64,000 nucleotides of DNA from IMG/VR virus record IMGVR_UViG_3300050343_000256, positions 20,979 through 84,978 of that record; one strand, written 5' to 3'. Below are positions 32,887 to 42,076 of the stretch, one piece after another. The translations under genes were made by a program, and so were the position numbers. The stretch is from a virus. The notes below the pieces were generated by a model. It was not told the DNA's origin. It saw only the letters and a list, made by a program, of their open reading frames with translations, and searched no databases. The first letter of the stretch is position 1. Each line of letters opens with the position of its first letter.

Positions 32887-33233
32887 TAGACGTCTTCGTA
32901 AACAGAGAGCCAAACGACGAACGTGTCAACGGAATTGCCATCAACGGTGGGGGCGTCAGACTTGACAATGTCCTCCGCACCGAGAACCATCTTCTCCATG
33001 CCAGTCAGTCGCTTTTGTTCGCCTGGGCCAACACGCAGATTCTTTGCCAAGTAATAATCGTCAGATCCGATAGTTACAAGTAAGCTGATAGGCAGCTCGA
33101 AATCAGAGACATTCGAAACAGTCAAACCAGTGACGACAGATGTCATCGAGCTGGGAACGGTGTAAACCGTCGTCGCTGAAGGTGCAGACGTTGGACTACC
33201 GACAGATGCCTGAAATCTTTTAAAAGTTGCCAT
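32886..33233 (-). CDS. Small virion beta-domain protein
   Basis: 115 residues from ATG 33233, which overlaps the upstream stop; a longer frame to 33287 starts within the upstream gene and is Cys/Phe-rich in a way unlike the rest. MATFKRFQASVGSPTSAPSATTVYTVPSSMTSVVTGLTVSNVSDFELPISLLVTIG is an immunoglobulin-like single domain common in cyanophage tail operons. Confidence 0.7.
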   Translation of the reverse strand: MATFKRFQASVGSPTSAPSATTVYTVPSSMTSVVTGLTVSNVSDFELPISLLVTIGSDDYYLAKNLRVGPGEQKRLTGMEKMVLGAEDIVKSDAPTVDGNSVDTFVVWLSVYEDV

Positions 33234-33730
33234 CAACCAAAAGCAAGAATATCTGTCACAGAAAGCTGTGAACCCATCACAACCCAACTATTCGTTGAGC
33301 CTGCTATGTACATGCTAAAGGTCCCAAGCAAAGGCGAATACCAGATATCGCCTTGCATCATTCCCGAAGACGGGGCAGCATCCTGAACGAAAAATGTCAT
33401 CTGACACGGCACCCATTCCACCGTGCTCGCTAAGTAGACCTGTAGAAATCCATTTGTAGTGTCATACCAAAGACTTCCATTCGCTGGGGTGGTAGGAGCC
33501 GTGGGAGACACAACGACTGATCCACCTCCACCACCACCGCCGACTGACGTCCAACTAGCACCGTCGTAAACCTTTAGCAGATTATTGGCAGTGTCAAACC
33601 AAAGATCACCGGTAACTGCAGAGCCAGGAGCGGTCCCTTGACTAGGAACATTTCCCCCTCCTTCGACTCGATCTGTTGCAGATATCTCTTGAGGATATCC
33701 ATTGACAAGAACTAAGGGATAACGATTCAT
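33233..33730 (-). CDS. Short-tail-fibre-like protein with GDxWxD repeats
   Basis: 165 residues. Three modules follow the phage fibre pattern: TGDLWFDTANNLLKVYDGASW, NGSLWYDTTNGFLQVYLAST.EW, and QGDIWYSPLLGTFSMYIAGS.SW. A Gly linker (about residues 66-72) separates the first two. Probably trimeric fibre or baseplate fibre. Overlaps both neighbours by 1 nt. Confidence 0.7.
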   Translation of the reverse strand: MNRYPLVLVNGYPQEISATDRVEGGGNVPSQGTAPGSAVTGDLWFDTANNLLKVYDGASWTSVGGGGGGGSVVVSPTAPTTPANGSLWYDTTNGFLQVYLASTVEWVPCQMTFFVQDAAPSSGMMQGDIWYSPLLGTFSMYIAGSTNSWVVMGSQLSVTDILAFG

Positions 33731-34302
33731 CAGGTAGTGAGCATTGGGGGCAAAGGCTGGACGTCCATAACGGTGTCTGTGATGGCTTGCCCAACCAAGA
33801 CTGAATAGATGCCACCACCCCCTGGGGCAGTGGTTGTTTTACCACCGTCGACATCTAAAAAATAATCAGAACCAACTTCAAGCCCCGTATAACCATCAAA
33901 AGGACCTCTGGCTACGATCGTTACCGGCAGGCCTGCCTCGGCGGCTGAATTTTTAGCGACTCCAACAATGTTGGCTTGTTCTCTGCTGAAAATATTAGTT
34001 GCTTTATACGCTCGTCCATCAGAAGCTTTGACATAGATCGCATCACCAGACGCGAATGTTTCACCAGATGTAGAAGGGACAAGCGTGGCTACTGACTGAG
34101 AGCCAGATCCACCACCGCTGATGGCAAGCTGTAGGTCAATTAACGCCTGAATAATGCCAGCGGTATTAGCGGGATATGCCTTCAATGAACCTCCAGCGGC
34201 TTGGATGCAAGTTGTAATTGCTGCAATAATGCCTGACGTGTTTTCAGCAAATCGCCCCTGGAATAATGGGGTTACTGAAGGATTAAGAGGCTCTGTTGTC
34301 AC
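33730..34302 (-). CDS. Virion fibre/adaptor protein
   Basis: 190 residues. MTTEPLNPSVTPLFQGRFAEN, helical N-terminus, then a beta domain: GDAIYVKASDGRAYKATN, ANIVGVAKNSAAEAGLPVTIVARGPFDGYTGLEVGSDYFLDVDGG. This C-terminal pattern is frequent in phage fibres and head fibres. Function inferred from family style. Confidence 0.65.
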   Translation of the reverse strand: MTTEPLNPSVTPLFQGRFAENTSGIIAAITTCIQAAGGSLKAYPANTAGIIQALIDLQLAISGGGSGSQSVATLVPSTSGETFASGDAIYVKASDGRAYKATNIFSREQANIVGVAKNSAAEAGLPVTIVARGPFDGYTGLEVGSDYFLDVDGGKTTTAPGGGGIYSVLVGQAITDTVMDVQPLPPMLTT

Positions 34303-34338
34303 GGCTTAAAAAATGCCTCCTCATGTATTCTATTAAAA

Positions 34339-35769
34339 TCACGGAACAATTACTGGACTGCCTGGATCGCCTGGGTCAAGAAAACTAATGACAGGGTATT
34401 CGACTCCACCTTTCGAAACTGTCTTACTGAACGAATTGGTTGATTGATTAAAAGATTGCAGGCTTTGGGTTCCACGTTCCATCCACCAATCATTATTTCT
34501 GCACCAGCTTGAAAGAGGTTCAGCTTTATCGTTCCACAGCATTGGCGCAACATTCGGTCTGATATTGTCACGAACGTCACCACCTGGGAAAATAACGAGC
34601 CCCGATGATTCCGCAAGAGTAAGAATAAACCTGTCCCAACTAAGTTGACGATTACGAAAATACGACATGAACTCGTCGGGTTTCATCGACCTCTCTGATT
34701 CAGACAGAAACTCAAGAAAGTCTCTATCGGTCTGAGTGGGGTAATCATCTGGCTCGAGCCAAGGACAACCGCAGGCCCACCTTTGAGCATGAATATGCTT
34801 GCACTCACGTCGATCGTCGCGCCTGTTTCCAAGCGATCTCCACTGCCTGTAATAACCAACACCTTCTTTTTCCCAAGCCGAAAAGACGCTCCTGTTGGCA
34901 TTTGGCAATGGAAATGTTTCGAGCGTTGCCTTTGGCTCAGGCGAATCTAAGTTCGCTAAAGCGCCCCCCAGGTGATCAGGGCAGCAACAGAAGAACGAGA
35001 AAGAAGAACACAAGTGCCGACTGCCATCCGTTCTCCATGTCGGAGGCTCTTCGGGGTCGTACTTCTCTTTCGACCAATACATGGTCTTATTACGCTCGAC
35101 ACGTCTATACGGCCTGGACAAGTCGAAAGTCAGTGTCATGCTGCCTAAGCTGACGCCGATCAAAGTAAAACCCAGACTGCCTACATCCTTGCGGACGAGG
35201 TCATCAGGGAAATTAGGGCCACTAGCAGAGTCTTCGAAAACATCGCCAATAACCGAGTAAAAAATAGCAAGCTGATCCGTGTTGTACTGGGAGGAGACGT
35301 TGTAAGTAAAGGTATGTTTTGTCGGGTCAGGGTCGGCATTGTTAATCGTAATATCAGATGACTGGATAGCGCCAGGGAACATAAAACTACCCCTAACTCT
35401 GGTAGCCACGTACCATGTATTTTCTGGGCTTACATCACTAGGGAAAAGGGTTACAACTTCTTTACTTCCTTGAGAGTTGATCTCATCAGTAAGAGAAGCA
35501 TTGGCGTTATGAAAACGTGCAAGGATGTTGAGTTGCAAGTCGCCCCAAGTCCTCCCTTCACCGAAATAGTATTCCTGGCCAAGTTTCCAGCGCTTGTAAT
35601 CAGACTGACGGTTGTATTGTTCAATGATCGTAGGAAACTGAATTGATCCATACTGACCAAGACCAGTTTCTGCGTTTGGATATAACCCCTTTGCCCTGCG
35701 CTTGACACTTTTCTTGAATGGGCGGAGGGCAAAGCTATTGCCCATGTCGGAGCCAAGGCCTTTAGCCAT
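34339..35769 (-). CDS. Large Cys-rich virion protein, possible tail/neck component
   Basis: 476 residues. N-terminus basic (RPFKKSVKRRAKGLYPN), then a beta-rich body (RTWGDLQLNILARF..., FTYNVSSQYNTDQLAIFYSVIGDVFEDS). The middle has a Cys cluster CSSFSFFCCCPD, then CKHIHAQRWACGCPWLEP, which may bind metal. C-terminus Ser/Asn-rich. The Cys pattern recurs in cyanophage particle proteins of unknown role. Confidence 0.65.
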   Translation of the reverse strand: MAKGLGSDMGNSFALRPFKKSVKRRAKGLYPNAETGLGQYGSIQFPTIIEQYNRQSDYKRWKLGQEYYFGEGRTWGDLQLNILARFHNANASLTDEINSQGSKEVVTLFPSDVSPENTWYVATRVRGSFMFPGAIQSSDITINNADPDPTKHTFTYNVSSQYNTDQLAIFYSVIGDVFEDSASGPNFPDDLVRKDVGSLGFTLIGVSLGSMTLTFDLSRPYRRVERNKTMYWSKEKYDPEEPPTWRTDGSRHLCSSFSFFCCCPDHLGGALANLDSPEPKATLETFPLPNANRSVFSAWEKEGVGYYRQWRSLGNRRDDRRECKHIHAQRWACGCPWLEPDDYPTQTDRDFLEFLSESERSMKPDEFMSYFRNRQLSWDRFILTLAESSGLVIFPGGDVRDNIRPNVAPMLWNDKAEPLSSWCRNNDWWMERGTQSLQSFNQSTNSFSKTVSKGGVEYPVISFLDPGDPGSPVIVP

Positions 35770-35771
35770 TC

Positions 35772-36503
35772 CTATCTGAATCGAGACTGGTAATACCCGC
35801 TGGTAGAACCAGATGAAAGGCCTTGACTAGGTGCTTGCGTAGGCCCTCGCTGCCTTTGTGTATTAGTCTGCATTCGCTCAACAACAGGGCCTTTTCTGTT
35901 TAAAACGCTGTCAGTTAAACCACCTTCTGCCTTAACTCTCTCGGTCAATGATTCATTGTCCCCTGCCTGGAATCTTGGACCTCCCGCCGCAAGTCCTCCA
36001 GCTCCTCCGCCTGTCGTCGCGTTCGAGCTTGTAGTGCTCGCGCCGCTTCGCAATGACTGCAGCTGCCTACCAACCGCCTCATTGCGATAACGCTCTGCTT
36101 CGTCGTTAGCCTTGTCGTAGTCAGCAGACTTTGTTTTAAATTGATCTTGCCAGTCATCTGATTGCTTCTTGTATTCAGCCGACTGAGCTAATGCACCTTG
36201 ATATTGATTGGTGAGATTGTTGACTTGTGATTGATAGTTTGAAAGCTGACTTTTGTATCCAGATATTTGACTTTCATACTGATTGCGTACACTCGCCGCT
36301 TGCTGCTGGGCTTGCCGCTGAGCTGCGGCTCCCGCATTGACTGCGTTAGCAGCATCCCTAAGCCTCCAGCCAACACTAAGACCTGAGCCACCAACGGCAG
36401 CTGCGATTTGCTGCGGAGAGTAACCATCATCGATGGCTCGATCCCAGGAGCCCATTCCGGTTCCGCCGCCAGGCCCTTTGTACCTTGTAAACCAATTAGC
36501 CAT
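35772..36503 (-). CDS. Coiled-coil virion protein with YY..RF tail
   Basis: 243 residues. N-terminal Gly-rich module (WFTRYKGPGGG), a long coiled coil (residues about 65-145, Gln/Ser/Tyr heptads), then RYRNEAVGRQL and low-complexity sequence, ending in the tail STSGYYQSRFR. The coiled coil is paralogous to that in 37693-38472 (shared DQF.TKS..Y and DEAERYRNEAVG). Likely tail-needle or internal particle protein. Confidence 0.7.
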   Translation of the reverse strand: MANWFTRYKGPGGGTGMGSWDRAIDDGYSPQQIAAAVGGSGLSVGWRLRDAANAVNAGAAAQRQAQQQAASVRNQYESQISGYKSQLSNYQSQVNNLTNQYQGALAQSAEYKKQSDDWQDQFKTKSADYDKANDEAERYRNEAVGRQLQSLRSGASTTSSNATTGGGAGGLAAGGPRFQAGDNESLTERVKAEGGLTDSVLNRKGPVVERMQTNTQRQRGPTQAPSQGLSSGSTSGYYQSRFR

Positions 36504-36505
36504 GA

Positions 36506-37690
36506 CTAACCAAACCGAGACGAGTAGTAATTACGAATACGGCCAGAAGTTAATTTGCCAACATTGCTATCAAGCTGCTTAATCTCGTTCCTGGCTTCAG
36601 CTTGTACCTTAATCGGCTCGACGACGGCATTATTATCTGCATCGCCAGGAGCCGGTGCCTCGGAGGTGGGTTCTTCAGCAACTGCTTTTACCGCCGAACC
36701 CACAGTGCCGACCGGAGCTTGAGTGGGAGTACCACCACCACTTTCGACAGCTTTATTAAATGTGTCCTTATACCTTAATTCTGGTGGAGTGTTATCAGTC
36801 CCTGCAATGGCGTTGCCTCTTGCGTCGACGCTGGGGAAAGCGCTGTTGTAACCGTTCTCACCTGTAAAGCTTTTCCACTCAGGCTCCGAATAAGAGCCAT
36901 ACTCCGCTTGGCTAGGCACCGATCCATAGTTGGACATAGTCTCGCCGTCGCTCTCACCACCAGCCACGAACAAATAGTTGCTCGAAAAAGGCTTGTCGAT
37001 TAGACGGTTATAGGCGTCTTTAGGAAGTAAGACAGGCCTAGATCTTCTATCGCCAGCTTGACCAGAGTATGAATACTCTGTGTTATCAGGGCGCTGCTTT
37101 CCTTGGGGTCCTGTGTAATAAGTCTTGCCGGCCATTACACCCAGCTGATCAGCAGCTTTGCCGCCAATTGTGACACCTGACGCAGCCAATGTTGAGCGAA
37201 TTTGAGCATCGGTATACCCCGAACCTCTAGCCCGCGCTAAAGCCGAGGCCCCAAAGCCTCCATTCCCCATCGAATCATTGGTAGCACTGGAAAAATTGGT
37301 CGGGTCAAAGAATCTTCCGGTTTGCGGAAGGCCCCGATTGGCAGAATAATCAGCACCGCGATTAGCAGCATTGCTAAACATCGCCTGCGCTTTAGCGCCA
37401 ACTGTGTAGCCCTTCTGCGCTGCTTCGTTTTGAATCTGCTGCAAGCTTTTGCCTGCATCCATCTGCTGCTGGACGTAAGTGGCGCCAATGCCAGTCCTTT
37501 GGGCTGGGGCTGGAGCGGGGGCAGGGGCGCCTCCGCCTCCACCACCACCGCCGCCAGACGAAAACATCGCTGCAGCTGCTGGGCCAATTTGATATCCATT
37601 AGCAGCAGCTTCGTTTTGAATAGAAGCCATTGACCGACCTGCGGCCATTTGCCTTTGGACGTAGCTTGCGCCGATGCCTGTTCTTGCCAT
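36506..37690 (-). CDS. Virion protein with duplicated N-terminal modules and YY..RF tail
   Basis: 394 residues. Two repeats at about 1-45 and 65-107 (RTGIGASYVQRQMAAGRSMASIQ... and RTGIGATYVQQQMDAGKSLQQIQ...) are joined by Gly- and Pro-rich linkers, and a weaker third (ARARGSGYTDAQIRSTLAA) follows. Then comes a beta domain (TYYTGPQGKQRP...), ending APAPGDADNNAVVEPIKV...GRIRNYYSSRFG. Repeat and tail are shared with the neighbours and, at the C-terminus, with 21123-22094. Confidence 0.7.
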   Translation of the reverse strand: MARTGIGASYVQRQMAAGRSMASIQNEAAANGYQIGPAAAAMFSSGGGGGGGGGAPAPAPAPAQRTGIGATYVQQQMDAGKSLQQIQNEAAQKGYTVGAKAQAMFSNAANRGADYSANRGLPQTGRFFDPTNFSSATNDSMGNGGFGASALARARGSGYTDAQIRSTLAASGVTIGGKAADQLGVMAGKTYYTGPQGKQRPDNTEYSYSGQAGDRRSRPVLLPKDAYNRLIDKPFSSNYLFVAGGESDGETMSNYGSVPSQAEYGSYSEPEWKSFTGENGYNSAFPSVDARGNAIAGTDNTPPELRYKDTFNKAVESGGGTPTQAPVGTVGSAVKAVAEEPTSEAPAPGDADNNAVVEPIKVQAEARNEIKQLDSNVGKLTSGRIRNYYSSRFG

Positions 37691-37692
37691 GA

Positions 37693-38472
37693 TTAACCGA
37701 AGCGGGAAGCGTAATAACCGTTTGTGGAGCCGGAAGCTAACCCTTGGTTTGGATTACCTTGAGGTGCGGTCTGGCGGCGTTTAGCGGTAGACATCTTCGC
37801 CACAACTGCCCCCTTAGATGACAGTGCACCACTCTCTGCAGTTATATTTTTCTCAACATCAATGCCATCATCACGTGAAGTTTGATACTGAGATCTACCA
37901 CTAGCTAATCCACCTTGCTGGGCTGTTGAATTAGAGCCACCAGAGGTAGCTCCAGACTTCATCGCACGAAGCTGTTGCCCAACCGCTTCATTCCTATATC
38001 GCTCGGCCTCATCACGAGCAGTCTCGTACTCTTGTGATTTAGTAGTGAACTGATCCTCCCAGTCACGCGCTGAAGTCTCAAATTCACCAGCTTTAGTTTG
38101 CCAAGTTTGGACTTGCCCCAAGGCATCATTGTATTGATTCTGTAACCCACTAACTTGATTCCGATAGTCACCAATCTGACTTTCAAATCCTGCGATCTGG
38201 CTTTGGTAACCACCAAGCTGTGCCTGTAAGGCAGCATTTGCAGCTTGCGCACTCGAAAGCTGGCCGGCTTGTGCTTGAGCTTGCCGCTGAGCGTTTTGGG
38301 CCTGCGTAGAGCGTCTGTTACGGGCTTCAGATGAATTCTGAATATCAGCGGCTACTTCATAGATATTATGCCCTGAATTCAGGCGATTCATGTAGTGGTC
38401 GTAGCCGCCTTGATCAGGAGCACGCCCTAAATAGTTTTGATACCATTCTCTAATATTGGCGTCGTAACTCAT
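37693..38472 (-). CDS. DUF4214-like coiled-coil virion protein with YY..RF tail
   Basis: 259 residues. Residues about 5-45 (IREWYQNYLGRAPDQGGYDHYMNRL) match the DUF4214-type segment found in adhesins. A long coiled coil follows (residues about 55-160), then RYRNEAVGQQL and low-complexity, ending STNGYYASRFG. Paralogue of 35772-36503 in the coiled coil and the tail. Overlaps the upstream gene by 1 nt. Confidence 0.7.
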   Translation of the reverse strand: MSYDANIREWYQNYLGRAPDQGGYDHYMNRLNSGHNIYEVAADIQNSSEARNRRSTQAQNAQRQAQAQAGQLSSAQAANAALQAQLGGYQSQIAGFESQIGDYRNQVSGLQNQYNDALGQVQTWQTKAGEFETSARDWEDQFTTKSQEYETARDEAERYRNEAVGQQLRAMKSGATSGGSNSTAQQGGLASGRSQYQTSRDDGIDVEKNITAESGALSSKGAVVAKMSTAKRRQTAPQGNPNQGLASGSTNGYYASRFG

Positions 38473-39008
38473 TAAAAGAATCCTCCTTGTGCGAAGACAT
38501 GAACTCGAGTAGAGGAGCTGGGTGCGGTTAGCGCAGCACTTACTCCTACGTATAAAACTGCACCAGATGGGACATATAAACCGGTATTCTTCTTGTCTGT
38601 CTCTGAAGCGAACGTCGTCGTCGTTGCAGCGGGTCCTGCCAAGTTAGGGACAGGAACGCTTAGTGGCGGGAGTGAAATATTAGTACGCTCGCCAGCAGCA
38701 CTTGAGCTAATTGCATTACTGGCGACTACGACTGTATTGGCAGAAGTAATAGATGACGCTGAACCCGCAATACTTAGAAAAACAAGAACATGAGCTGCTG
38801 TAGTACTAGCCTCATTGGACATAATTGACAAACTGTCAACTACTGCACCATCATTGCTCAAACAATCAACAAGTAAGACACAGCCGCCTCCGTTTGGAGT
38901 GTTGTAGTCCGTAGCTGTGGTCAGTGCTGCCGCGCCGCCGAGCGTTGCGAACGAATGCAGCGGTCTGTCAACCAGCAGCGGCATCTTATTAGAACTACTG
39001 GTTGCCAA
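38472..39008 (-). CDS. Beta-rich virion protein
   Basis: 178 residues, Ser/Thr/Ala-rich beta strands: MATSSSNKMPLLVDRPLHSFATLGGAAALTTATD, then LLVDCLSNDGAVVDSL, HVLVFLSIAGSA, and TGLYVPSGAVLYVGVSAAL. The pattern resembles small head-decoration or tail beta proteins. A TAATG-type overlap joins it to the downstream gene. Confidence 0.65.
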   Translation of the reverse strand: MATSSSNKMPLLVDRPLHSFATLGGAAALTTATDYNTPNGGGCVLLVDCLSNDGAVVDSLSIMSNEASTTAAHVLVFLSIAGSASSITSANTVVVASNAISSSAAGERTNISLPPLSVPVPNLAGPAATTTTFASETDKKNTGLYVPSGAVLYVGVSAALTAPSSSTRVHVFAQGGFF

Positions 39009-39060
39009 GGCATCTCCTCTTCTTTAACTATGTTACTTAATTGATTCGATCGATATTTAA

Positions 39061-39567
39061 TCAAGCAGGTCGTTTCTTGCCGCCTCTTGGTTCATTACGT
39101 CGTGCACCTGTACCGAATGCTGACATTCCAGTATTCATTCCACGAGGCGGATCCATAGACCTAGGAGTGCTCATCTCAGAGCCAGGACCTGGTGTCTGAA
39201 GAAAGTTTGGTTTGTCAACATCTTTTGCTATTTTTGATCCATAGCCGTAACCGCCCCACTGGGTAGGACGCTTATAAGTGGGACCTTGGGCTCGCTCTAT
39301 CCGCTCAGCATCACCGTAAGGATTGCGACTGAATACAACGTCAGCATCGGACTCACTATTAGGAGCGAACCGAGAAGCAACAGGAGTGAATGTCTGATAG
39401 TTGGTGGGATTATTAGGAACACCATCTTTAGTTGCTGAGAAAAAATCCTGAGCCTCCTTATGGCCTTTTGCATCCATGTACCACTCATTTATCCGAGCTT
39501 GGCGCTTAGGCCCTTCACGGTTCTTGAAGAAGTCGGTGCTTGAATAATTTCGCTTTGAATTAGCCAT
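39061..39567 (-). CDS. Hypothetical virion-operon protein
   Basis: 168 residues, Pro/Gly/Arg-rich, with no obvious secondary structure: NYSSTDFFKNREGPKRQARINEW, VASRFAPNSESDADVVFSRNPYG, and a basic end EPRGGKKRPA. A likely disordered particle component. Position between tail and neck genes; no domain recognised. Confidence 0.55.
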   Translation of the reverse strand: MANSKRNYSSTDFFKNREGPKRQARINEWYMDAKGHKEAQDFFSATKDGVPNNPTNYQTFTPVASRFAPNSESDADVVFSRNPYGDAERIERAQGPTYKRPTQWGGYGYGSKIAKDVDKPNFLQTPGPGSEMSTPRSMDPPRGMNTGMSAFGTGARRNEPRGGKKRPA

Positions 39568-39570
39568 GAT

Positions 39571-40392
39571 TTAAAAAAGACGTTCAGCTTCTGCTGCGTT
39601 CTGAAAATGCTTTCTCATTGTTTCTCGAAGCGTATTCATTCCATTGAGCCCAGGAATGCTTTGAGCTTCTGGGTTTTGCAGCTCACTAGTCTTTTGATTA
39701 TTGCTCTCGGTAATCCGCCCCGTGCCGCCCATGATCGCTGCGGCATTCTTTATTGCTGCTGCCTGGTCTGCGCCTGCGGTCATGCCGTTTGCAAGAACGC
39801 TATTGGCATCACCTGAACCCTCACCTTCGTATGAGTTGCCGAACTTCTTGTTGTATTCACGCATCGCCAAAGCTGGATTGGCCTTAGCCCAAGTCTCCAT
39901 GGGGCTGCCCTTTTCGTAGCCAAGGGCCTCGATGATTTCGGGATTAGCGCCAATACCAGCTTGACGTTGCTGAGTATTGAACTGGGCTAGTCCAGCGGCA
40001 TCACCGCCGTAGCTGTTGGTCCTGGCAGCTTCGAGGATTGCCTTACCTTCATCAGTACTCCAGATGTCAGCACCTGGGGCGTACTGCTGCCTCATTGAGG
40101 TCAGCGCAGAATCACTGGAGTTGGCATCGTCACTGCGAACTGGAGGTTTTAAATCATTAGGAGGTGCTGGCTTGTCAAATTCAGCAGCTAGACGCTTAAT
40201 CGCATCCATGTCCAGGTCAGCGCCCTGGTCGTCACGGCCCGAAGAGTCGAGTACCGCCTCTGTCGGAGAAACCGGCTTAACAGGTTTTTGCCTGTTAGTG
40301 CGTGAGTACCCGTCAGGGTTGCGATTATTTATGCCGCCGCTAATGGCGTCAAAAATTTCACCAAGTAATGTGCGGCTATACCGTTCTGCCAT
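39571..40392 (-). CDS. Hypothetical virion-operon protein
   Basis: 273 residues, Asp/Ser/Asn-rich. N-terminus RYSRTLLGEIFDAISGGI, then low complexity. The middle has SMRQQYAPGADIWSTDEGKAILEAARTNSYGGDAAGLAQF and YEKGSPMETWAKANPALAMREY, which is helical. No domain recognised; probably internal or tail protein. Confidence 0.55.
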   Translation of the reverse strand: MAERYSRTLLGEIFDAISGGINNRNPDGYSRTNRQKPVKPVSPTEAVLDSSGRDDQGADLDMDAIKRLAAEFDKPAPPNDLKPPVRSDDANSSDSALTSMRQQYAPGADIWSTDEGKAILEAARTNSYGGDAAGLAQFNTQQRQAGIGANPEIIEALGYEKGSPMETWAKANPALAMREYNKKFGNSYEGEGSGDANSVLANGMTAGADQAAAIKNAAAIMGGTGRITESNNQKTSELQNPEAQSIPGLNGMNTLRETMRKHFQNAAEAERLF

Positions 40393-40395
40393 GAG

Positions 40396-40881
40396 TTACC
40401 TCCAGTTCATTGATCCTTGGGCTTGCATCACTCGAGTGCCCACGGCAGTGTCTGCGGGGCCTGGTACGGACATGATGAATTCCGAACCAGCTCTGTCGTA
40501 GGCGTAGCGCCTAACTTCATCGCGGCGATAATTAGCCACGTACAAGACTTCGGCGAGACGATCACACTCACGTGTGTAAATCTCCCAGTAATCTTTGTCC
40601 GCTTTTAACGGCTCGGACTGGAAGATTGCACGATCCGTGTCACCCGTAATGCGCTCGACACGACTGGGCTGTGGCTGATCTTCAACGCGAAAAACCTGCG
40701 AAACCTTAAAAGATTTATCGCAGCGATCCATGTGTTCCAGGATGCGCGAATAGAAATAACTATCCGGCACTCTGGCCATCGCCTCTTCCAGACGGGCAAT
40801 ATCACCCGCCGGGAGGTTAGCTCCGACGTTGTATCCCAAATGGAAGCGACAACGGCTTTTGTCGTAGTCGTTGAGCTCCAA
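40396..40881 (-). CDS. Head-tail connector/neck-like protein
   Basis: 161 residues: SRCRFHLGYNVGANLPAGDIARLEEAMARVPDSYFYSRILEHMDRCDKSF, then CDRLAEVLYVANYRRDEVRRYAY. The helical layout, size and position two genes downstream of the major capsid and capsid-associated genes fit an adaptor or head-completion protein of the type found in marine phages. Function inferred. Confidence 0.65.
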   Translation of the reverse strand: MELNDYDKSRCRFHLGYNVGANLPAGDIARLEEAMARVPDSYFYSRILEHMDRCDKSFKVSQVFRVEDQPQPSRVERITGDTDRAIFQSEPLKADKDYWEIYTRECDRLAEVLYVANYRRDEVRRYAYDRAGSEFIMSVPGPADTAVGTRVMQAQGSMNWR

Positions 40882-40916
40882 TGTTATTCAGCGACCTTTC
40901 AGTAATTCTATGCGAA

Positions 40917-41348
40917 TCAGTCGATGTAAATTAAGTCAGCTCCGATCACCTCGTCCCAGTCGACACGACCGATCTTTTTAAGCTGCTCAAGATTCTTGAA
41001 TCGTTCGCCAGGAAGAGACAACCTCAGCTCAACAATCTTCTTAGCCGTTGCGTAGCCGATGCCTTTGACATGCTTGGCGATACCTTCAGCAGTACCGAGA
41101 TTGAGATTCAATCTCGTGTCGGAAGGAATGATTGTTTCGGGAAGCTTGTCTTCGTCTACTTCGACCTCTGCACTCTGAGGTTCGATTGAGACTCCAGTTC
41201 TACCTTTCCCCGCCTCGTAGCCGACTAAGTCAGCAAGAGCTACATAAGCAACTGCCCCGCTGGAGTTCTTCACCATTGCCCACTCTTTGTCGTGGTGTGA
41301 AATGAACTCGACCAACTGGCCAGTCTTGGTGTTTTGAAACAGCGCCAT
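40917..41348 (-). CDS. Helix-hairpin-helix protein, ComEA-like C-terminus
   Basis: 143 residues. The C-terminal 65 residues (LNLNLGTAEGIAKHVKGIGYATAKKIVELR, LEQLKKIGRVDWDEV) form a double helix-hairpin-helix like ComEA, which binds DNA backbones. The N-terminal 50 residues are a small beta module (VEFISHHDKEWAMV). A DNA-contacting portal or neck role is possible. A terminator on the same strand precedes it (41355-41389). Confidence 0.75.
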   Translation of the reverse strand: MALFQNTKTGQLVEFISHHDKEWAMVKNSSGAVAYVALADLVGYEAGKGRTGVSIEPQSAEVEVDEDKLPETIIPSDTRLNLNLGTAEGIAKHVKGIGYATAKKIVELRLSLPGERFKNLEQLKKIGRVDWDEVIGADLIYID

Positions 41349-41354
41349 ACATGC

Positions 41355-41389
41355 AATAAAAGAGGGCGGCTGGTGGCCCAGACGCCCTC
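41355..41389 (-). terminator. Terminator between capsid and neck genes
   Basis: On the minus strand GAGGGCG / CGCCCTC (7 bp perfect; 41383-41389 with 41362-41368), with an inner CTGG/CCAG and a TTTTATT run. It lies 24 bp past the stop of the capsid-associated gene, so capsid mRNA can end here and neck genes be expressed at a lower level. Confidence 0.8.
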
Positions 41390-41412
41390 ATACTAGAGAA
41401 AAGATTTGAGAA

Positions 41413-42060
41413 TCAGCTCTCAGTCAAGTAAGGCAGCATCGTGTTATCGGCGCTGGCTACTTCGTCATCGAGATAGTACGAGACTTCACAGATGATTGGA
41501 GTGCCGCCAGATGCAGTAGAGCTCAGAGTGTTAGAGCTGGCTACGTTGCCTGCGGATGTGCAGAGGAACACTTTCAGCGTCAGATCGCTGGAAAGAGTTG
41601 CACCTGCAGCGCTGCTTGCTCGGCCAGTGCCAGGAGCAATAGTTGTACTTGCAACGGTCAATGAAGCGGCCACAGTACCGAGAGCGGTAGCGGCGATTTG
41701 ACCAGTTGCAGTTGCAGTTGCAGCTGAAGCAAGCTTCAAGGTCTCGGTGTTAGTGCCAACGAGACCAGAAGTTGCAGTGCCTACGCCTTTTTCTTTGCGA
41801 GTGTCAGACACACGCAGTCCAAGGGAATAAACAGTTGCGCCCTGAGGCACAGTCAGTCCAGTGATGTCAGGGCGAACCTTGTCATCAGCACGCATGTCGG
41901 GGCTAGGGATGACAACGTCGAATGACGCTGCACCAGTAGAACCAACGAGCGCATAACCAACCTTGTGGTAGTACACACGGCCAGGAACGGCTACAACAGG
42001 CTGACCCTGGTAGCTACTCAGATCGGTAACCCAGTTACCGGGGAAAATTTTCTTTGCCAT
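41413..42060 (-). CDS. Capsid-associated structural protein
   Basis: 215 residues. N-terminus PGNWVTDLSSYQGQPVVAVPGRVYYHKVGYALVG, then alternating Ala/Thr/Ser-rich strands (about residues 105-150). Adjacent to and downstream of the major capsid gene on the same transcription unit, so a decoration, head-stabilising or major tail component is likely. The long Ala/Thr stretch is unusual. Confidence 0.65.
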   Translation of the reverse strand: MAKKIFPGNWVTDLSSYQGQPVVAVPGRVYYHKVGYALVGSTGAASFDVVIPSPDMRADDKVRPDITGLTVPQGATVYSLGLRVSDTRKEKGVGTATSGLVGTNTETLKLASAATATATGQIAATALGTVAASLTVASTTIAPGTGRASSAAGATLSSDLTLKVFLCTSAGNVASSNTLSSTASGGTPIICEVSYYLDDEVASADNTMLPYLTES

Positions 42061-42076
42061 TGTTTAGTTACTCCTA

